Positions 27,775 to 36,758 of a stretch of 64,000 nt of DNA are shown here, in pieces. Position 1 is the first letter of the stretch; every line of letters starts with the position of its first letter. The notes below the pieces were generated by a model. It ran no database searches. It was not told the DNA's origin and saw only the letters and a list, made by a program, of their open reading frames with translations. Source of the stretch: M55B127 sp034521955 (GTDB lineage: Bacteria > Bacillota > Halanaerobiia > Halanaerobiales > M55B127); the NCBI GenBank assembly GCA_034521955.1, contig JAXHLT010000001.1:248001-312000 (forward strand), in the 5' to 3' direction. The position numbers were made by a program, and so were the translations under genes.

Positions 27775-27860
27775 TTGCTACAACAATTGTTGCAACATTT
27801 TAGATTATATTATAAATAACATATTATGTCAAGGGTGTTAGATAAATCTATCAAACTTTT

Positions 27861-29465
27861 TTATTTTTTTGATCTTTCTTGTAGTATCCAAATATAATCA
27901 TATGGGTCTAAACTATGATTATTATAAGTCTTTTTCTGATCTGATAGGTTATTTACAACAGTTAAAACATTACCATCTATTGACCTCTTTGATATAAGTA
28001 AATTATTATCTGTTTTATATTCAGGTTTTCTTTTAAATATCTTTTTATGTTGGTTTTTAAATTCGACCATATCTTTTAGACCTTTAAAAATAACTGCAGG
28101 CTTTGAATCAGGGTTATTTTTAGCCTCATTATACTTACTATCATCAAAAGGCCCTCTATTTAAGTACCTACTGTCTTTATAGCCAAACTTTTGGTTCATC
28201 TTTTCATAAAATTCAATATCATTTTCCATACCTACTTCATCTCCAAAGTAAATAATTGGAGTTCCTTGTATAGAAAACAGTATAGAATATGCAAGTAAAA
28301 TTTTCTGTACATTACCTTCCATTAAATCAAATAATCTACCTGAAATTCCTTTGCCTTCTCTAAAGGTCCAACTTTGTTCTTTTAAATAGTACTGATTCAT
28401 TAACTTTCTTTCTTTTTCACTAACAAATTCCAGGGTCAATTCATCATGACCTCTTAAAAATGTAAACCAGGCAGTATTTTTAGGTTGTTTCAATTTATCA
28501 ATATTGTCCAATTGTTTTTTGATATGAGCCACATCATTTTCTGCTAAAGATAAAAATATCCTAGGCATGATAGGAAAGTTATATACAACATGACACTCAT
28601 CACCATTCCCTAAATATTCTATTACATCTTCTGGCATTTGATTTGCTTCTGCTATCATTACTGTTCCTTTAGATATACTGTCAAATACTGCTCTAAATAT
28701 TTTTAATATAAGGTGGGTTTCTTTTAGGTTTTCACAATTAGTACCCTCTTTTTTCCATAAAAATGGTGCTGCATCCATTCTAAAACCGTCAACACCTTTT
28801 ATTTTCCAGAATGTAAAGGCTTTTAACATTTCAAATAAAACTTCGGGATTCTTATAGTTTAAATCAGGTTGTATATCATAAAATCTATGAAAATAATAGT
28901 CATCTGTATTTTCATTATATGACCAATTACTGTTTGATACTCCTTCTAATAAGAGTCGAGTATTATTATATTTTTTCTTATTATCATTCCATATATAAAA
29001 ATCTCTGTATCTGGATGATTTTGATTTTTTAGCGTTTTCAAACCATTCATGTTGATCTGAGGTATGGTTTACAGCAATATCAAATACGATCTTAATATCT
29101 TTTTGATGTGCATTTTCCAAAAAATCAATAAATTCCTGATTAGTACCCAGTTCTTCTCTTATTTTATAGTAATCAGAAATATCAAAACCTTGGTCAACCA
29201 TAGGAGATTTTAAAATAGGTAAAAGCCAAATTGTATTTACTCCTAAATTTGATAAATAATCTAATCTTTTTGATAAACCGTTAAAGTCATCTGCAAATAA
29301 ATCAACATAAAGAGAGTATACTACTCCTTCTTTAAACCAATCCCTTGTTTCAACTTTATATTCTGATTCTTGTTTTCTTTGTTCAATTAAATCATATACT
29401 TTATTTAAATATTTATCTTCATTACCATAAATTTTTTCCCAAAGTTCTTTGATTTTATCCTTCAT
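27861..29465 (-). CDS. GH13 alpha-glucosyl enzyme, trehalose synthase (TreS)-like
   Basis: TIM-barrel alpha-amylase family enzyme of 534 aa. The motifs DIAVNHTSDQHEWF, GVDGFRMDAAPF (nucleophile Asp), MIAEANQMPEDV (acid/base Glu) and FLRGHDELTLE (third Asp) are present. The strings EGTNCENLKETH and YLGNGDECHVVYNFPIMPR are those of trehalose synthase, which interconverts maltose and trehalose. It lacks any fused maltokinase part. If the host is halophilic, trehalose may serve as osmolyte or carbon source. Other GH13 glucosylases remain possible. Confidence 0.72.
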   Translation of the reverse strand: MKDKIKELWEKIYGNEDKYLNKVYDLIEQRKQESEYKVETRDWFKEGVVYSLYVDLFADDFNGLSKRLDYLSNLGVNTIWLLPILKSPMVDQGFDISDYYKIREELGTNQEFIDFLENAHQKDIKIVFDIAVNHTSDQHEWFENAKKSKSSRYRDFYIWNDNKKKYNNTRLLLEGVSNSNWSYNENTDDYYFHRFYDIQPDLNYKNPEVLFEMLKAFTFWKIKGVDGFRMDAAPFLWKKEGTNCENLKETHLILKIFRAVFDSISKGTVMIAEANQMPEDVIEYLGNGDECHVVYNFPIMPRIFLSLAENDVAHIKKQLDNIDKLKQPKNTAWFTFLRGHDELTLEFVSEKERKLMNQYYLKEQSWTFREGKGISGRLFDLMEGNVQKILLAYSILFSIQGTPIIYFGDEVGMENDIEFYEKMNQKFGYKDSRYLNRGPFDDSKYNEAKNNPDSKPAVIFKGLKDMVEFKNQHKKIFKRKPEYKTDNNLLISKRSIDGNVLTVVNNLSDQKKTYNNHSLDPYDYIWILQERSKK

Positions 29466-29477
29466 GAAAACCTCCTT

Positions 29478-30382
29478 TTAATCTATCAACATACCGTGTA
29501 AAATATCATAGTCACTTACTCTTAACTTTAATTTCCTCAAATATTTCATTGTTTCAATTAATATAATAGTCCCAGGGACTATTATATCAGCTCGATTGGG
29601 ATCTAAGCCTTTAATCTTTTTTTTCATCTTTAAGTCTAATTTTCTTAATATATTCATGATTTTATTTATATCAGAGTACTTTAATATATAATTATGTATA
29701 GCTTGTGAATCATAACTTTCCAATTTTAACATAATAGAAGCTAAGTGTAGTAATCGTTCCACCAACACCAATCAGATTGTTTATATCTGGAGATATTTCA
29801 ATATTTTCTTTTAAGGTTTTTCTTATATGAGTTGAAATCTTTTCAACCTTACTTCTTGATAAGGGTATATTTACATCATTGATAAATCTATCAGTTATCC
29901 TTACAGCTCCTATATCTATACTTTTCATATTTATTTCATCATCTTTAAAATTTTGCCAGATAAATTCAGTACTACCCCCACCAATATCAATTATTACATA
30001 GTTATTAAAATTAAAGTCTAAAGTAACCCCTTTAAATATCAATTCAGCTTCTTTTTCACCTGATATTACTTCTAGATTATAACCTATTTGATCTTTAATC
30101 ATTTTTTTAAAAGTATCACTGTTTTCGACATCTCTTAAGGCACTAGTACCAATCAATTTTACTTCTTTTAACATCCTGTTTTTGTATTGTGTCTTTTAGT
30201 TTTTTTAGACCATCTAATCCTCTTTTTATTGCTTTTTCACTTAACAGTTTATTAGTATCAACACCTTCACCTAACCTAGTTGTTATTAATTTTTTTTCTA
30301 CTTCTTCAACATTATCTCCATCTAAATTTGCTATTAAAAGCCTAGTTGAATTAGTTCCCATCTCAATTACTGCTTTTTTCAT
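29478..30382 (-). pseudogene. Ppx/GppA-type exopolyphosphatase, split by two single-base insertions
   Basis: Three overlapping frames together give one Ppx/GppA protein of about 300 aa: MKKAVIEMGTNSTRLLIANL at the start, LIGTSALRDVENSD plus EVISGEKEAELIFKGV and IDIGGGSTEFIW in the middle, and IKGLDPNRADIIVPGTIIL with VSDYDILHGML at the end. One extra A around 30163-30168 and one extra base in CTAAG at 29741-29745 account for both breaks. The total length (905 bases) equals 301 codons plus 2. The start overlaps the DUF501 gene by 20 bases, a common pairing. Confidence 0.85.
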
Positions 30383-30908
30383 TGATCTCCAACTCCTTAC
30401 AAATATCACATTCATCAGGCCACATTACTTTATTAAAAACAATTTTTCCAACTGGATTTAAATTGTTTACTAGAAAATCTGCTACATGAGTATGAAGGCA
30501 TTTTATTCCTTTTTTATCTTTAATTCCACCAACTCCAGAATTTTTTAATGTGTACAAAATATCTTCAGAAATCTTTTTAATTTTTTCTATTTCTTTTTTA
30601 TCTAGCATATTCATTCTTTGTTTAGCATAATTTATATGAGCAGCTTCTAGTTTGGATTTTAATTCATAGTTACTATCTACTTTATTTTGTAATTTATCTA
30701 TCCAATTTGAATCCTCTAATCTAGATATGTTTTTATTTAAATATGGACATGTTAACCAATATGTAGTAGGAAATACCCTTTTATAAAAAAAAGGATATAC
30801 TTTTATTACAGCCGGATAACCAAAAGGACAACACTTAGAAATCTCTTTTATACCTTCTGGTCTTCTATTTATTTGTTTTTCTATTAATTTATTAATTCTT
30901 TTATTCAT
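30363..30908 (-). CDS. DUF501 protein
   Basis: The 181-residue protein has the DUF501 blocks CCPFGYPAVIKVYPF, FPTTYWLTCPYLNKNISRLED, HINYAKQRMNML, SGVGGIKDKKGIKCLHTHVADFL and NPVGK. Its role is unknown. The genes are often next to ppx/gppA, as here. The ATG at 30906-30908 follows AGGTTGAT. Several conserved Cys and His residues (including CDICKE at the end) suggest metal binding. Confidence 0.85.
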   Translation of the reverse strand: MNKRINKLIEKQINRRPEGIKEISKCCPFGYPAVIKVYPFFYKRVFPTTYWLTCPYLNKNISRLEDSNWIDKLQNKVDSNYELKSKLEAAHINYAKQRMNMLDKKEIEKIKKISEDILYTLKNSGVGGIKDKKGIKCLHTHVADFLVNNLNPVGKIVFNKVMWPDECDICKELEINEKSSN

Positions 30909-30993
30909 TAATATCAACCTATTTTTCTTATTATTTATCACACTATTATATAAAAATATTTAAGTACTATCAAATTTAAGTAATAGATTTTAT

Positions 30994-31301
30994 CGGCAGA
31001 AAATCAGATGGGCTTTCCCTCTGAATGAATGCCGATATGGCAAGAAAAAGTTAAGGTAATCTAACAACTGAATAAATGGAGTGGCAGCAAGAATTGAAGT
31101 GAAAAACAAGCTCCTTTGTTGCTTAAAATATTCAAGATATCTAAAAAATCCTTAATCATTCAGTACCATCGGACTGACGAGATTTTAAACCTTTGGAGAA
31201 ACTGTAAGACCTAATTTCTTACTTAATACTTGATATTAAGCAAAAATAGGCTCGTTTCTAGGAATAAGGAATCCTCGTGTGCTTGCACCGAGGAAGGTCA
31301 A
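30994..31301 (+). mobile_element. Non-autonomous IS200/IS605-type element without ORFs
   Basis: Its left end (TTTATCGGCAGAAAA, then a hairpin CAGATGGGCTTTCCCTCTG) matches the left end of the full element at 34150-34192 over about 45 bases in opposite orientation. Its last 130 bases (31170-31301) match the region downstream of tnpB in the full element, including the hairpin CCTCGTG..CACCGAGG and the ending GGTCAA. No transposase fits in its 308 bases. It looks like a deletion derivative that keeps both ends plus the guide-RNA-like right end. Confidence 0.7.
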
Positions 31302-31363
31302 TGTCCAAAACTCAATTATAAAGAGTTTTTCTATTTTAAACCAGTTTTTTTATTCGATGAAAA

Positions 31364-32035
31364 GTTTGTGTCAAGAAAACTTAAGAAATATAGAAACCCC
31401 ATATTCTTCTAATATTAAACTACAACTATTGATTTCAATCCTTTTATGCAATTTTATCCACTTGATGAATCAATTATTTTAATCTGATAGTAATCATCTT
31501 TTAATCTTTTTCTTAAAACATTATTATAAACAAACATTAATATTCTTATCATCGCTTCTGCTCCCTGTCTAACCCAACTCATTCCTTTGCTTTTAATCCT
31601 TCTAGCTGCATTCTTATCAACATAACTTACACAAATCTTATGCTATATCAGAACTAAAAAATGCTCTGATATCTTTTTTTGTATAAAAACTTCAAGTTGG
31701 ATTATTAAATTATCAAAATAATCATAGGGTCGTTGTTCAATCGCTATTTAATATTACTTTTGTGTTATTTAAATTATACTTTTTGATAATCTGTAGGGTT
31801 AATTCTTCATAAAAATCTTCTGCACTATAATATATACCTGATACTATCTGTGATTCTTTTAACCTTTTTCTTTTCTTAGATGTACTTGTATATTCCCAAC
31901 CTTCATGAAACAATCCTATCTTGGCTTTAAACCTCTTACTGTCCTTTTCTTGCCTACTTAACAATATCCTATCTACTTCACAAAATAATATTTGTATTTC
32001 CCTTTGCTTATCAGTAAAATTTTACCGGTTTCAAA
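31364..32035 (-). pseudogene. ISLre2-family transposase relic (C-terminal part)
   Basis: One open stretch (31737-31964) encodes AKIGLFHEGWEYTS, a hallmark of UPF0236/ISLre2 transposases, preceded in frame by EIQILFCEVDRILLSRQEK. Beyond the stop, decayed frames still give GMSWVRQGAEAMIRILM-like ISLre2 C-terminal sequence. The segment 31364-31770 is repeated in opposite orientation at 42735-43139, and both copies end at the same GTTTGTGTCAAG sequence, perhaps the element's terminus. The frame is broken by several stops, so no active transposase is made. Confidence 0.75.
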
Positions 32036-32180
32036 TAAATTTTATTTTTTATAATCCCAACTTTTTATCTAATAAAAAAACATATTTTTTACTTTTATGA
32101 TTATAATATAATCTTGTTTTAAACCTAATACCGCCTACTTTTGTTGATACTGTTCTTTATTTAAAGCTTATTCATTCTAA

Positions 32181-32320
32181 TTGACCCTCCTCGGGGCAAG
32201 CCCACGAGGATTCTTTATTCATAGAGAATTGCCTACTTAAAGCATACCGAATGGTAGATTAAGTTAGGTCTTATGCTCTCTCCAAAAGCGTAAATTCGGG
32301 TAAGCCCTACCCTAATGAAA
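32181..32320 (-). ncRNA. Candidate TnpB guide RNA (reRNA/omega RNA) scaffold at the right end
   Basis: In characterised IS605-type systems the transcript of the right end downstream of tnpB forms a scaffold ending in TCAA, and flanking DNA acts as guide. Here 140 bases after the tnpB stop codon contain GC-richer, hairpin-forming sequence ending GAGGAGGGTCAA at 32181. The same 3' half is conserved in the ORF-less element (31170-31301), which argues for a functional RNA or end. The guide would be read from 32180 downward. Confidence 0.6.
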
Positions 32321-33442
32321 CTAATTTATTTCTAATTCTAATTTACCTTGTTTTAAAAGGTTTTTACTAGCATTTATATCTCTATTATGAGTTGCTCCAC
32401 ACTCACAAGTCCAAGAACGAACTGATAGCTCTTTTACTTTAGGATTTTTAACACCACATTCTAAACAGGTTTGGCTACTAGCAAAAAATCTATCTACTTT
32501 ATGTAATGTACAATCATACCACTTACTTTTGTATTCCAACATAGTAGTAAAAATATTCCAAGCACAATCAGAAATATGTTTAGCTAGTTTAGAATTTTTA
32601 AGCATGCCTTTTACATTTAAGTCCTCTATGACTAAAAGTTGATTCTCCTTTGTTAGTATAGTGGACAACTTATGTAAAAAATCTTTACGAATATTTTTGA
32701 TTTTAGCATGAACCTTAGCAATTTTCTTTTTGAGTTTTTTCCAGTTATTACTACCTTCTTCTTTACGAGCTAATCTTTTTTGAAGTTTAGCTAATTTATC
32801 TTCGTATTTAGAAAGATGTTTAGGATTTTCTATATGTTTTCCATCAGAAGTAGTTAAAAAATATTTAATTCCTAAATCCAAACCTAGTTCACCTTGATTA
32901 TTCTTAACAATTGTTGTTAAAATTTCTCTAACATTAATTGAAATATAGTATTTGCCTGTTCTAGATTTAGAAACTGTAACATTATTGATTTTACCCTTAA
33001 CTTCTTTAGATTTAGCAAACTTAACCCAAGATAGTTTAGGTAATTTTATATAATTATCTTTAATCTCAATATTTGTGCTACCATTAGATCTAATGAATTT
33101 TTGAGTTCTATATGATAATCTAGATTTCTTTTTAGCTTTAAATTTTGGATAATTATATTTACCACTAAAGAAATTCTTAAAAGCTTTATCTAGGTCTTTA
33201 AGACTTTGCTGTAAAGCTATACTATCAACTTCTTTTAACCATTTAAATTCTTTCTTTAATTGAGGTAATTCACTAGAGTATTTAGTATATGATTTATATT
33301 TACTTTCTTTAGCTTTAGCTAAAAATTCATTATAGATAAACCTCGAAGAACCTATAGTTTTATCAATTAAATCTTTTTGTTCTTGATTAGGATAAATTCT
33401 GAATTTATATGCTTTTTTAATTGGTTTGAAAATTTTAATCAT
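32321..33442 (-). CDS. tnpB: TnpB RNA-guided nuclease of an IS200/IS605 element
   Basis: The 373-aa frame is complete. The RuvC-like catalytic residues lie in GLDLGIKYFLTT (Asp), LLVIEDLNVKGM (Glu) and THNRDINASKNLL (Asp). The zinc finger is CLECGVKNP plus WTCECG. The N-terminus has the usual AYKFRIYPNQEQKDLIDKT helix-turn-helix region. TnpB proteins cut DNA at sites matching their guide RNA and help keep the element in place. It starts 14 bases after tnpA. All key residues are intact. Confidence 0.93.
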   Translation of the reverse strand: MIKIFKPIKKAYKFRIYPNQEQKDLIDKTIGSSRFIYNEFLAKAKESKYKSYTKYSSELPQLKKEFKWLKEVDSIALQQSLKDLDKAFKNFFSGKYNYPKFKAKKKSRLSYRTQKFIRSNGSTNIEIKDNYIKLPKLSWVKFAKSKEVKGKINNVTVSKSRTGKYYISINVREILTTIVKNNQGELGLDLGIKYFLTTSDGKHIENPKHLSKYEDKLAKLQKRLARKEEGSNNWKKLKKKIAKVHAKIKNIRKDFLHKLSTILTKENQLLVIEDLNVKGMLKNSKLAKHISDCAWNIFTTMLEYKSKWYDCTLHKVDRFFASSQTCLECGVKNPKVKELSVRSWTCECGATHNRDINASKNLLKQGKLELEIN

Positions 33443-33456
33443 TATAATCCTACCTC

Positions 33457-33857
33457 TTAGTTAGATTTTTGGTTTTGAATATATCTCTTAATAGTTCGAG
33501 AGCTTACATTACCAATTGTACTAACAAAATATCCCTTACTCCAAAGCGAACCACAGCGAGCATAAAATTTCTTTAATTTAGGATATTCTTTAAATAGCTC
33601 GATTGTTGATATACTTTTTAAAGTCCTAACTATATCAGTGGGTGCTACTGTTAGTTTGGCTGATAGAAAAATGTGTATATGGTCTGACATTACTTCTAAT
33701 TCTAAAATTTCATATTTATATTCATTAGATATATTAACAAAAATATTTTTTAATGATTGTTCTATATCTTCCTGTATGACTTCAAATCTAAATTTAGGAC
33801 ACCATACAAAATGATATTGCACCAAATATCTACAATGACTTAAACTTTTGTAATCAT
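33457..33857 (-). pseudogene. tnpA: TnpA Y1 (HUH) transposase of IS200 type, frameshifted near its start
   Basis: From GTG at 33825 a 122-residue frame encodes VQYHFVWCPKFRFEV, the HUH motif SDHIHIFLSA and the catalytic Tyr region KGYFVSTIGNVSS. Upstream the same frame continues with SLSHCRYL, conserved in IS200 transposases, but has no ATG. The expected ATG (33855-33857), overlapping the RHH stop as TAATG, is one base out of frame. Adding one A to the run in ACAAAAG gives MITKSLSHCRYLVQYHF. So either one base is lost (mutation or sequence error), or TnpA starts internally. Confidence 0.85.
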
Positions 33858-34018
33858 TACTCCTCTCTATCTAACTCATATTTTTCTTGTATAGCCCTAC
33901 GCATTAGGTCTAAATAAGTCAATGTAGATTCTTCTTCAACAGAATATATTCTTGCTAAATTTTCAAGTTCATCTTTCCAATTTTCAGGGATAGAAATATT
34001 AATTTGAACATTTTTCAT
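33857..34018 (-). CDS. Ribbon-helix-helix (CopG-like) protein, 53 aa, inside the IS element
   Basis: A short frame encodes KNVQINISIPENWKDELENL as its beginning, then YLDLMRRAIQEKYELDREE. An initial beta strand followed by two helices with an alternating hydrophobic pattern is what ribbon-helix-helix DNA-binding proteins show. Its stop overlaps the tnpA start as TAATG with GAGGAG just before, so tnpA translation would be coupled to it. It may repress the transposase promoter; that is inference from position. Ribosome-binding site is weak (AGAG). Confidence 0.65.
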   Translation of the reverse strand: MKNVQINISIPENWKDELENLARIYSVEEESTLTYLDLMRRAIQEKYELDREE

Positions 34019-34420
34019 TCAGTTATCTCTTTTTACATATATATTATGTCATAGTATATTATATATTCAAATATAAAAAAGAGATTTTATAAAAGGTTGG
34101 GCTGATATTATTTTTTTAAAACAATATTTAATTGTTTAAAAAATATCGTCATTCATTCAGAGGGCAAGCCCATCTGGTTTTCTGCCGATAAATTCTATAA
34201 CTTGCTTTATTTTTTAATAATAATTTTTTAAGTACTAATATACTTAATTCCATATTTAATCTTGCTATCTTTAAAGAAGCCTTTTCCTTAGTATACAATA
34301 AATATGGAAATTTAGGTAGAAGATTAGTATAAAAATAGAAAAAAACCTCACAAGAAGAAAATGAATAACAAAAAATAGTTAAAACTCATATATAAAATTA
34401 CATTTTAAGAATAATACAAG

Positions 34421-34593
34421 ATGTAGATGATTTCAAGGATTTAGAACAAAATATTTTTAAAAATATCTGCCAAAAAGCACAAGAATCCTTTAAAGAAGTA
34501 TTGATATTAATAGAGCATGAATTGATGGAACAAAGAAGTGAACCTCACCACCTAAATCATAGATTTAGATGGAGTTTTCTTGGTTGTCTTTGA
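34421..34593 (+). pseudogene. ISLre2-family transposase relic (N-terminal part)
   Basis: A plus-strand frame without a start gives DDFKDLEQNIFKNICQKAQE and then IEHELMEQRSEP, which resembles the first helical region of ISLre2 transposases (pattern LEEIDEELMKER). It ends at a TGA after a decayed stretch. Orientation is opposite to the C-terminal relic at 31.4-32.0 kb. Too short to be functional. Confidence 0.5.
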
Positions 34594-35518
34594 TAAATAA
34601 AAGTAATTGGAAAACTAATAATCCTGCTGTAATATAAATTTATTACCTGAGGAGTAATATGTTTTAATTAGGCTTTTTTTAAATAAAAATTTTCCTTTTA
34701 TTCTGTCATTATAATTTCAAGTGAAAAAAAGTTACTATATACCTGTTTATACTAAAAAGTAACTAAATAATTCTTTTTGTAAGGAAATAGCTTTCACAAA
34801 AGTTAGACAGAAACAACATTATTGGAGCTTTTTAATTATCTAAAGATATTACGCAAATTTATAATAATGCCAAAATATATAAAACTCCTAAAATAAAAAA
34901 GAACTCTTTGAAGAAGCTAATAAAAATACAATATATCTTGATAAAGTAAATTCAATACCAATTAATTTGCAGACCTAACTATTTAGATTTTTACAAGAAA
35001 AAAATAATGCCATTAGATGGTTCCAAACCTAAAGAAGTAAATGTAAGAGTAATAGTTTCGACCAATCAAGAAACTTCTAAATTAATAGATAACAAGATCA
35101 GAAAAGATTTTTATTAAAGACTTAATGTAATCAACTCAAAAATATCACCACAAAGAGAAAGAAAAGATGATCGCCAATACCGCCAAAATTGTCTTAATGC
35201 TACTAAAAAAACTTGATAAACTCATTTCAACCAAATATATAATGTGTCCGTAAGACCTGACAGGTTAAGTACTAAATCTTCCATTTCATATATCCACCAC
35301 ATTTTTTGTGATAACTTTTGCACATTAAGGACTTTGTTTTTTGTTGCAAATTCATCCAGTTATAGCCAACCTCAGATGTAATTCGTGTACCTCGGACCAA
35401 AATTTTGCTTTAAACTTGCTTCAGACTAGCAGTAGTCCACAACACTTTTCTCATCAGCTCATTCCTAACTCGTGTTCGGAATTCGATTTCATAATTCATA
35501 CCTATCAAACAACACAAA
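34594..35518. other. Gene-free stretch with unidentified relics
   Basis: No intact gene. A plus-strand frame fragment near 35008-35117 reads PLDGSKPKEVNVRVIVSTNQ before a stop and may be the tail of a dead transposase that I cannot name. Around 35250 there is a short palindrome ACCTGACAGGT. 35330-35500 is noticeably less AT-rich than its surroundings and has many stops on both strands, so it may be relic mobile DNA or structured RNA. Confidence 0.4.
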
Positions 35519-35538
35519 AACCGCCCGAAAGGCGGCTT
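35519..35538 (-). terminator. Rho-independent terminator of the activase gene cluster
   Basis: Minus strand: GCCGCC TTTCG GGCGGT followed by TTTTTGTG, just after the activase gene stop codon. Compact GC-rich stem. Confidence 0.9.
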
Positions 35539-35549
35539 GAATTTATATT

Positions 35550-36758
35550 TTACGCAATAATATTTTCTTTATCTGATTTTTCCACTTTTGGCTCTTTCTC
35601 ACTCTTTTCCTGTTTTTCCAGTTCTTCTAATTCTTGCATCACCTGTTTTTCCTTTTCCGGATCTACTTTGTAGAGATCAAGTTCCAGCTCCTCAGAATCC
35701 TGAACGGAGTCTTCCTTTTGCTTCTTTGAAACTGAGTCAGCTATATTTTTATCTTTTTTGGCTCTGCTCTCAGCTCCAGGAGCTTTATCTCCAATTAGAG
35801 AAGCTGTCCACTTACCACAGCGGTCACCAGTTACAGCAATTACTTTCTGATCAGCAATAACCTTAATAACCTCACAGTTATTGGCACAGTCTCCACATTC
35901 AAAACTTGTAGTTTCAAACTCCTGCTCTGTTAAATCAAAACCTCTAAAACTGCTCTCCCTGCCACTTCTTTTAATATCCCTTTTAGCCAGCATGGCTATT
36001 CCAATTGCTCCCATCACATCGTGATGTTTGGGTACAACCACCTCAGAATCTATTTCTTCTTCAAAGGCTTTTTTAATACCAATATTGGCGGCTACACCAC
36101 CCTGAAAAATAAATTCACCTTCTAAAACTCGATTACGCACCAAGTTGTTCATATAATTTCTAACTAAAGCTTCTGAGAGACCATTGATAATTTCGGGCTT
36201 GGTAAATCCATACTGTTGTTTTGAAATCATATCTGACTCTGCAAAAACTGTACAGCGTCCGGCTATGCGGACATCACGCTCAGCCTCTAAGGCCAGACTC
36301 CCAAATTCCTCAATGGGAATTCCGAGCCTTTCTGCCTGATGGTCTAAAAAAGAGCCTGTACCGGCTGCACAGACAGTATTCATCGCAAAATCGACTGCAA
36401 TTCCATCCTCAACAATGATTAGTTTAGAATCCTGACCTCCAATTTCAAAGATGGTACCGGCATCAGGATGATAATAGGTTGAAGCTCGAGCATGAGCTGT
36501 AATTTCATTTTTAACTGTATCTGCACCTAAAACATAACCAATCAGCTCTCTACCACTGCCGGTTACTCCAACTCCACTAATTATATAGTCATCAAGCTCT
36601 ATTTCTTTTTGAAATTTAGTTAAACCCTTTTTGACAAGCTCGATCGGATTACCTGAGTTGCGGGTATAGAGTTTAAAAGCTAATTCATTTTCTTCATCTA
36701 CTGCTACAATGTTAATGCTGACTGATCCTATATCTACACCCAGATAAAGATTCTTCAT
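35550..36758 (-). CDS. BadF/BcrA-type ATPase (2-hydroxyacyl-CoA dehydratase activator-like)
   Basis: ASKHA-fold ATPase that in known dehydratases and reductases uses ATP to push one electron to low potential. Motifs include GVDIGSVSINIV, FEIGGQDSKLI, the cluster-binding NTVCAAGTGSFLDHQ and AGRCTVFAESDMI (one Cys each, shared by a dimer to hold [4Fe-4S]), and FQGGVAANIGI. After residue 280 there is an extra Cys group, FECGDCANNCEV plus GDRCGKW, then an acidic/charged tail of about 70 residues. Last gene of a four-gene cluster, overlapping-adjacent to the next gene (ATGTAGATG junction). Confidence 0.85.
   Translation of the reverse strand: MKNLYLGVDIGSVSINIVAVDEENELAFKLYTRNSGNPIELVKKGLTKFQKEIELDDYIISGVGVTGSGRELIGYVLGADTVKNEITAHARASTYYHPDAGTIFEIGGQDSKLIIVEDGIAVDFAMNTVCAAGTGSFLDHQAERLGIPIEEFGSLALEAERDVRIAGRCTVFAESDMISKQQYGFTKPEIINGLSEALVRNYMNNLVRNRVLEGEFIFQGGVAANIGIKKAFEEEIDSEVVVPKHHDVMGAIGIAMLAKRDIKRSGRESSFRGFDLTEQEFETTSFECGDCANNCEVIKVIADQKVIAVTGDRCGKWTASLIGDKAPGAESRAKKDKNIADSVSKKQKEDSVQDSEELELDLYKVDPEKEKQVMQELEELEKQEKSEKEPKVEKSDKENIIA

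Larger units (their letters stand above)
32181..34187 (-). mobile_element. IS200/IS605-type element with RHH gene, tnpA and tnpB
   Basis: About 2.0 kb, read on the minus strand. The left end near 34187 carries a subterminal hairpin (CAGATGGGCTTGCCCTCTG). The element then holds a 53-aa ribbon-helix-helix gene, tnpA (Y1 transposase) and tnpB, and its right end carries a hairpin at 32189-32209 finishing in TCAA at 32181. Both boundaries are set by comparison with the ORF-less copy at 30994-31301. In both copies the left end is preceded by TTTAT, a possible target or TAM sequence; this is inference. Confidence 0.8.

Noticed and set aside
35341..35673. 110-codon plus-strand frame
   Set aside because: It runs across a clear minus-strand terminator and into the activase gene; no ribosome-binding site.
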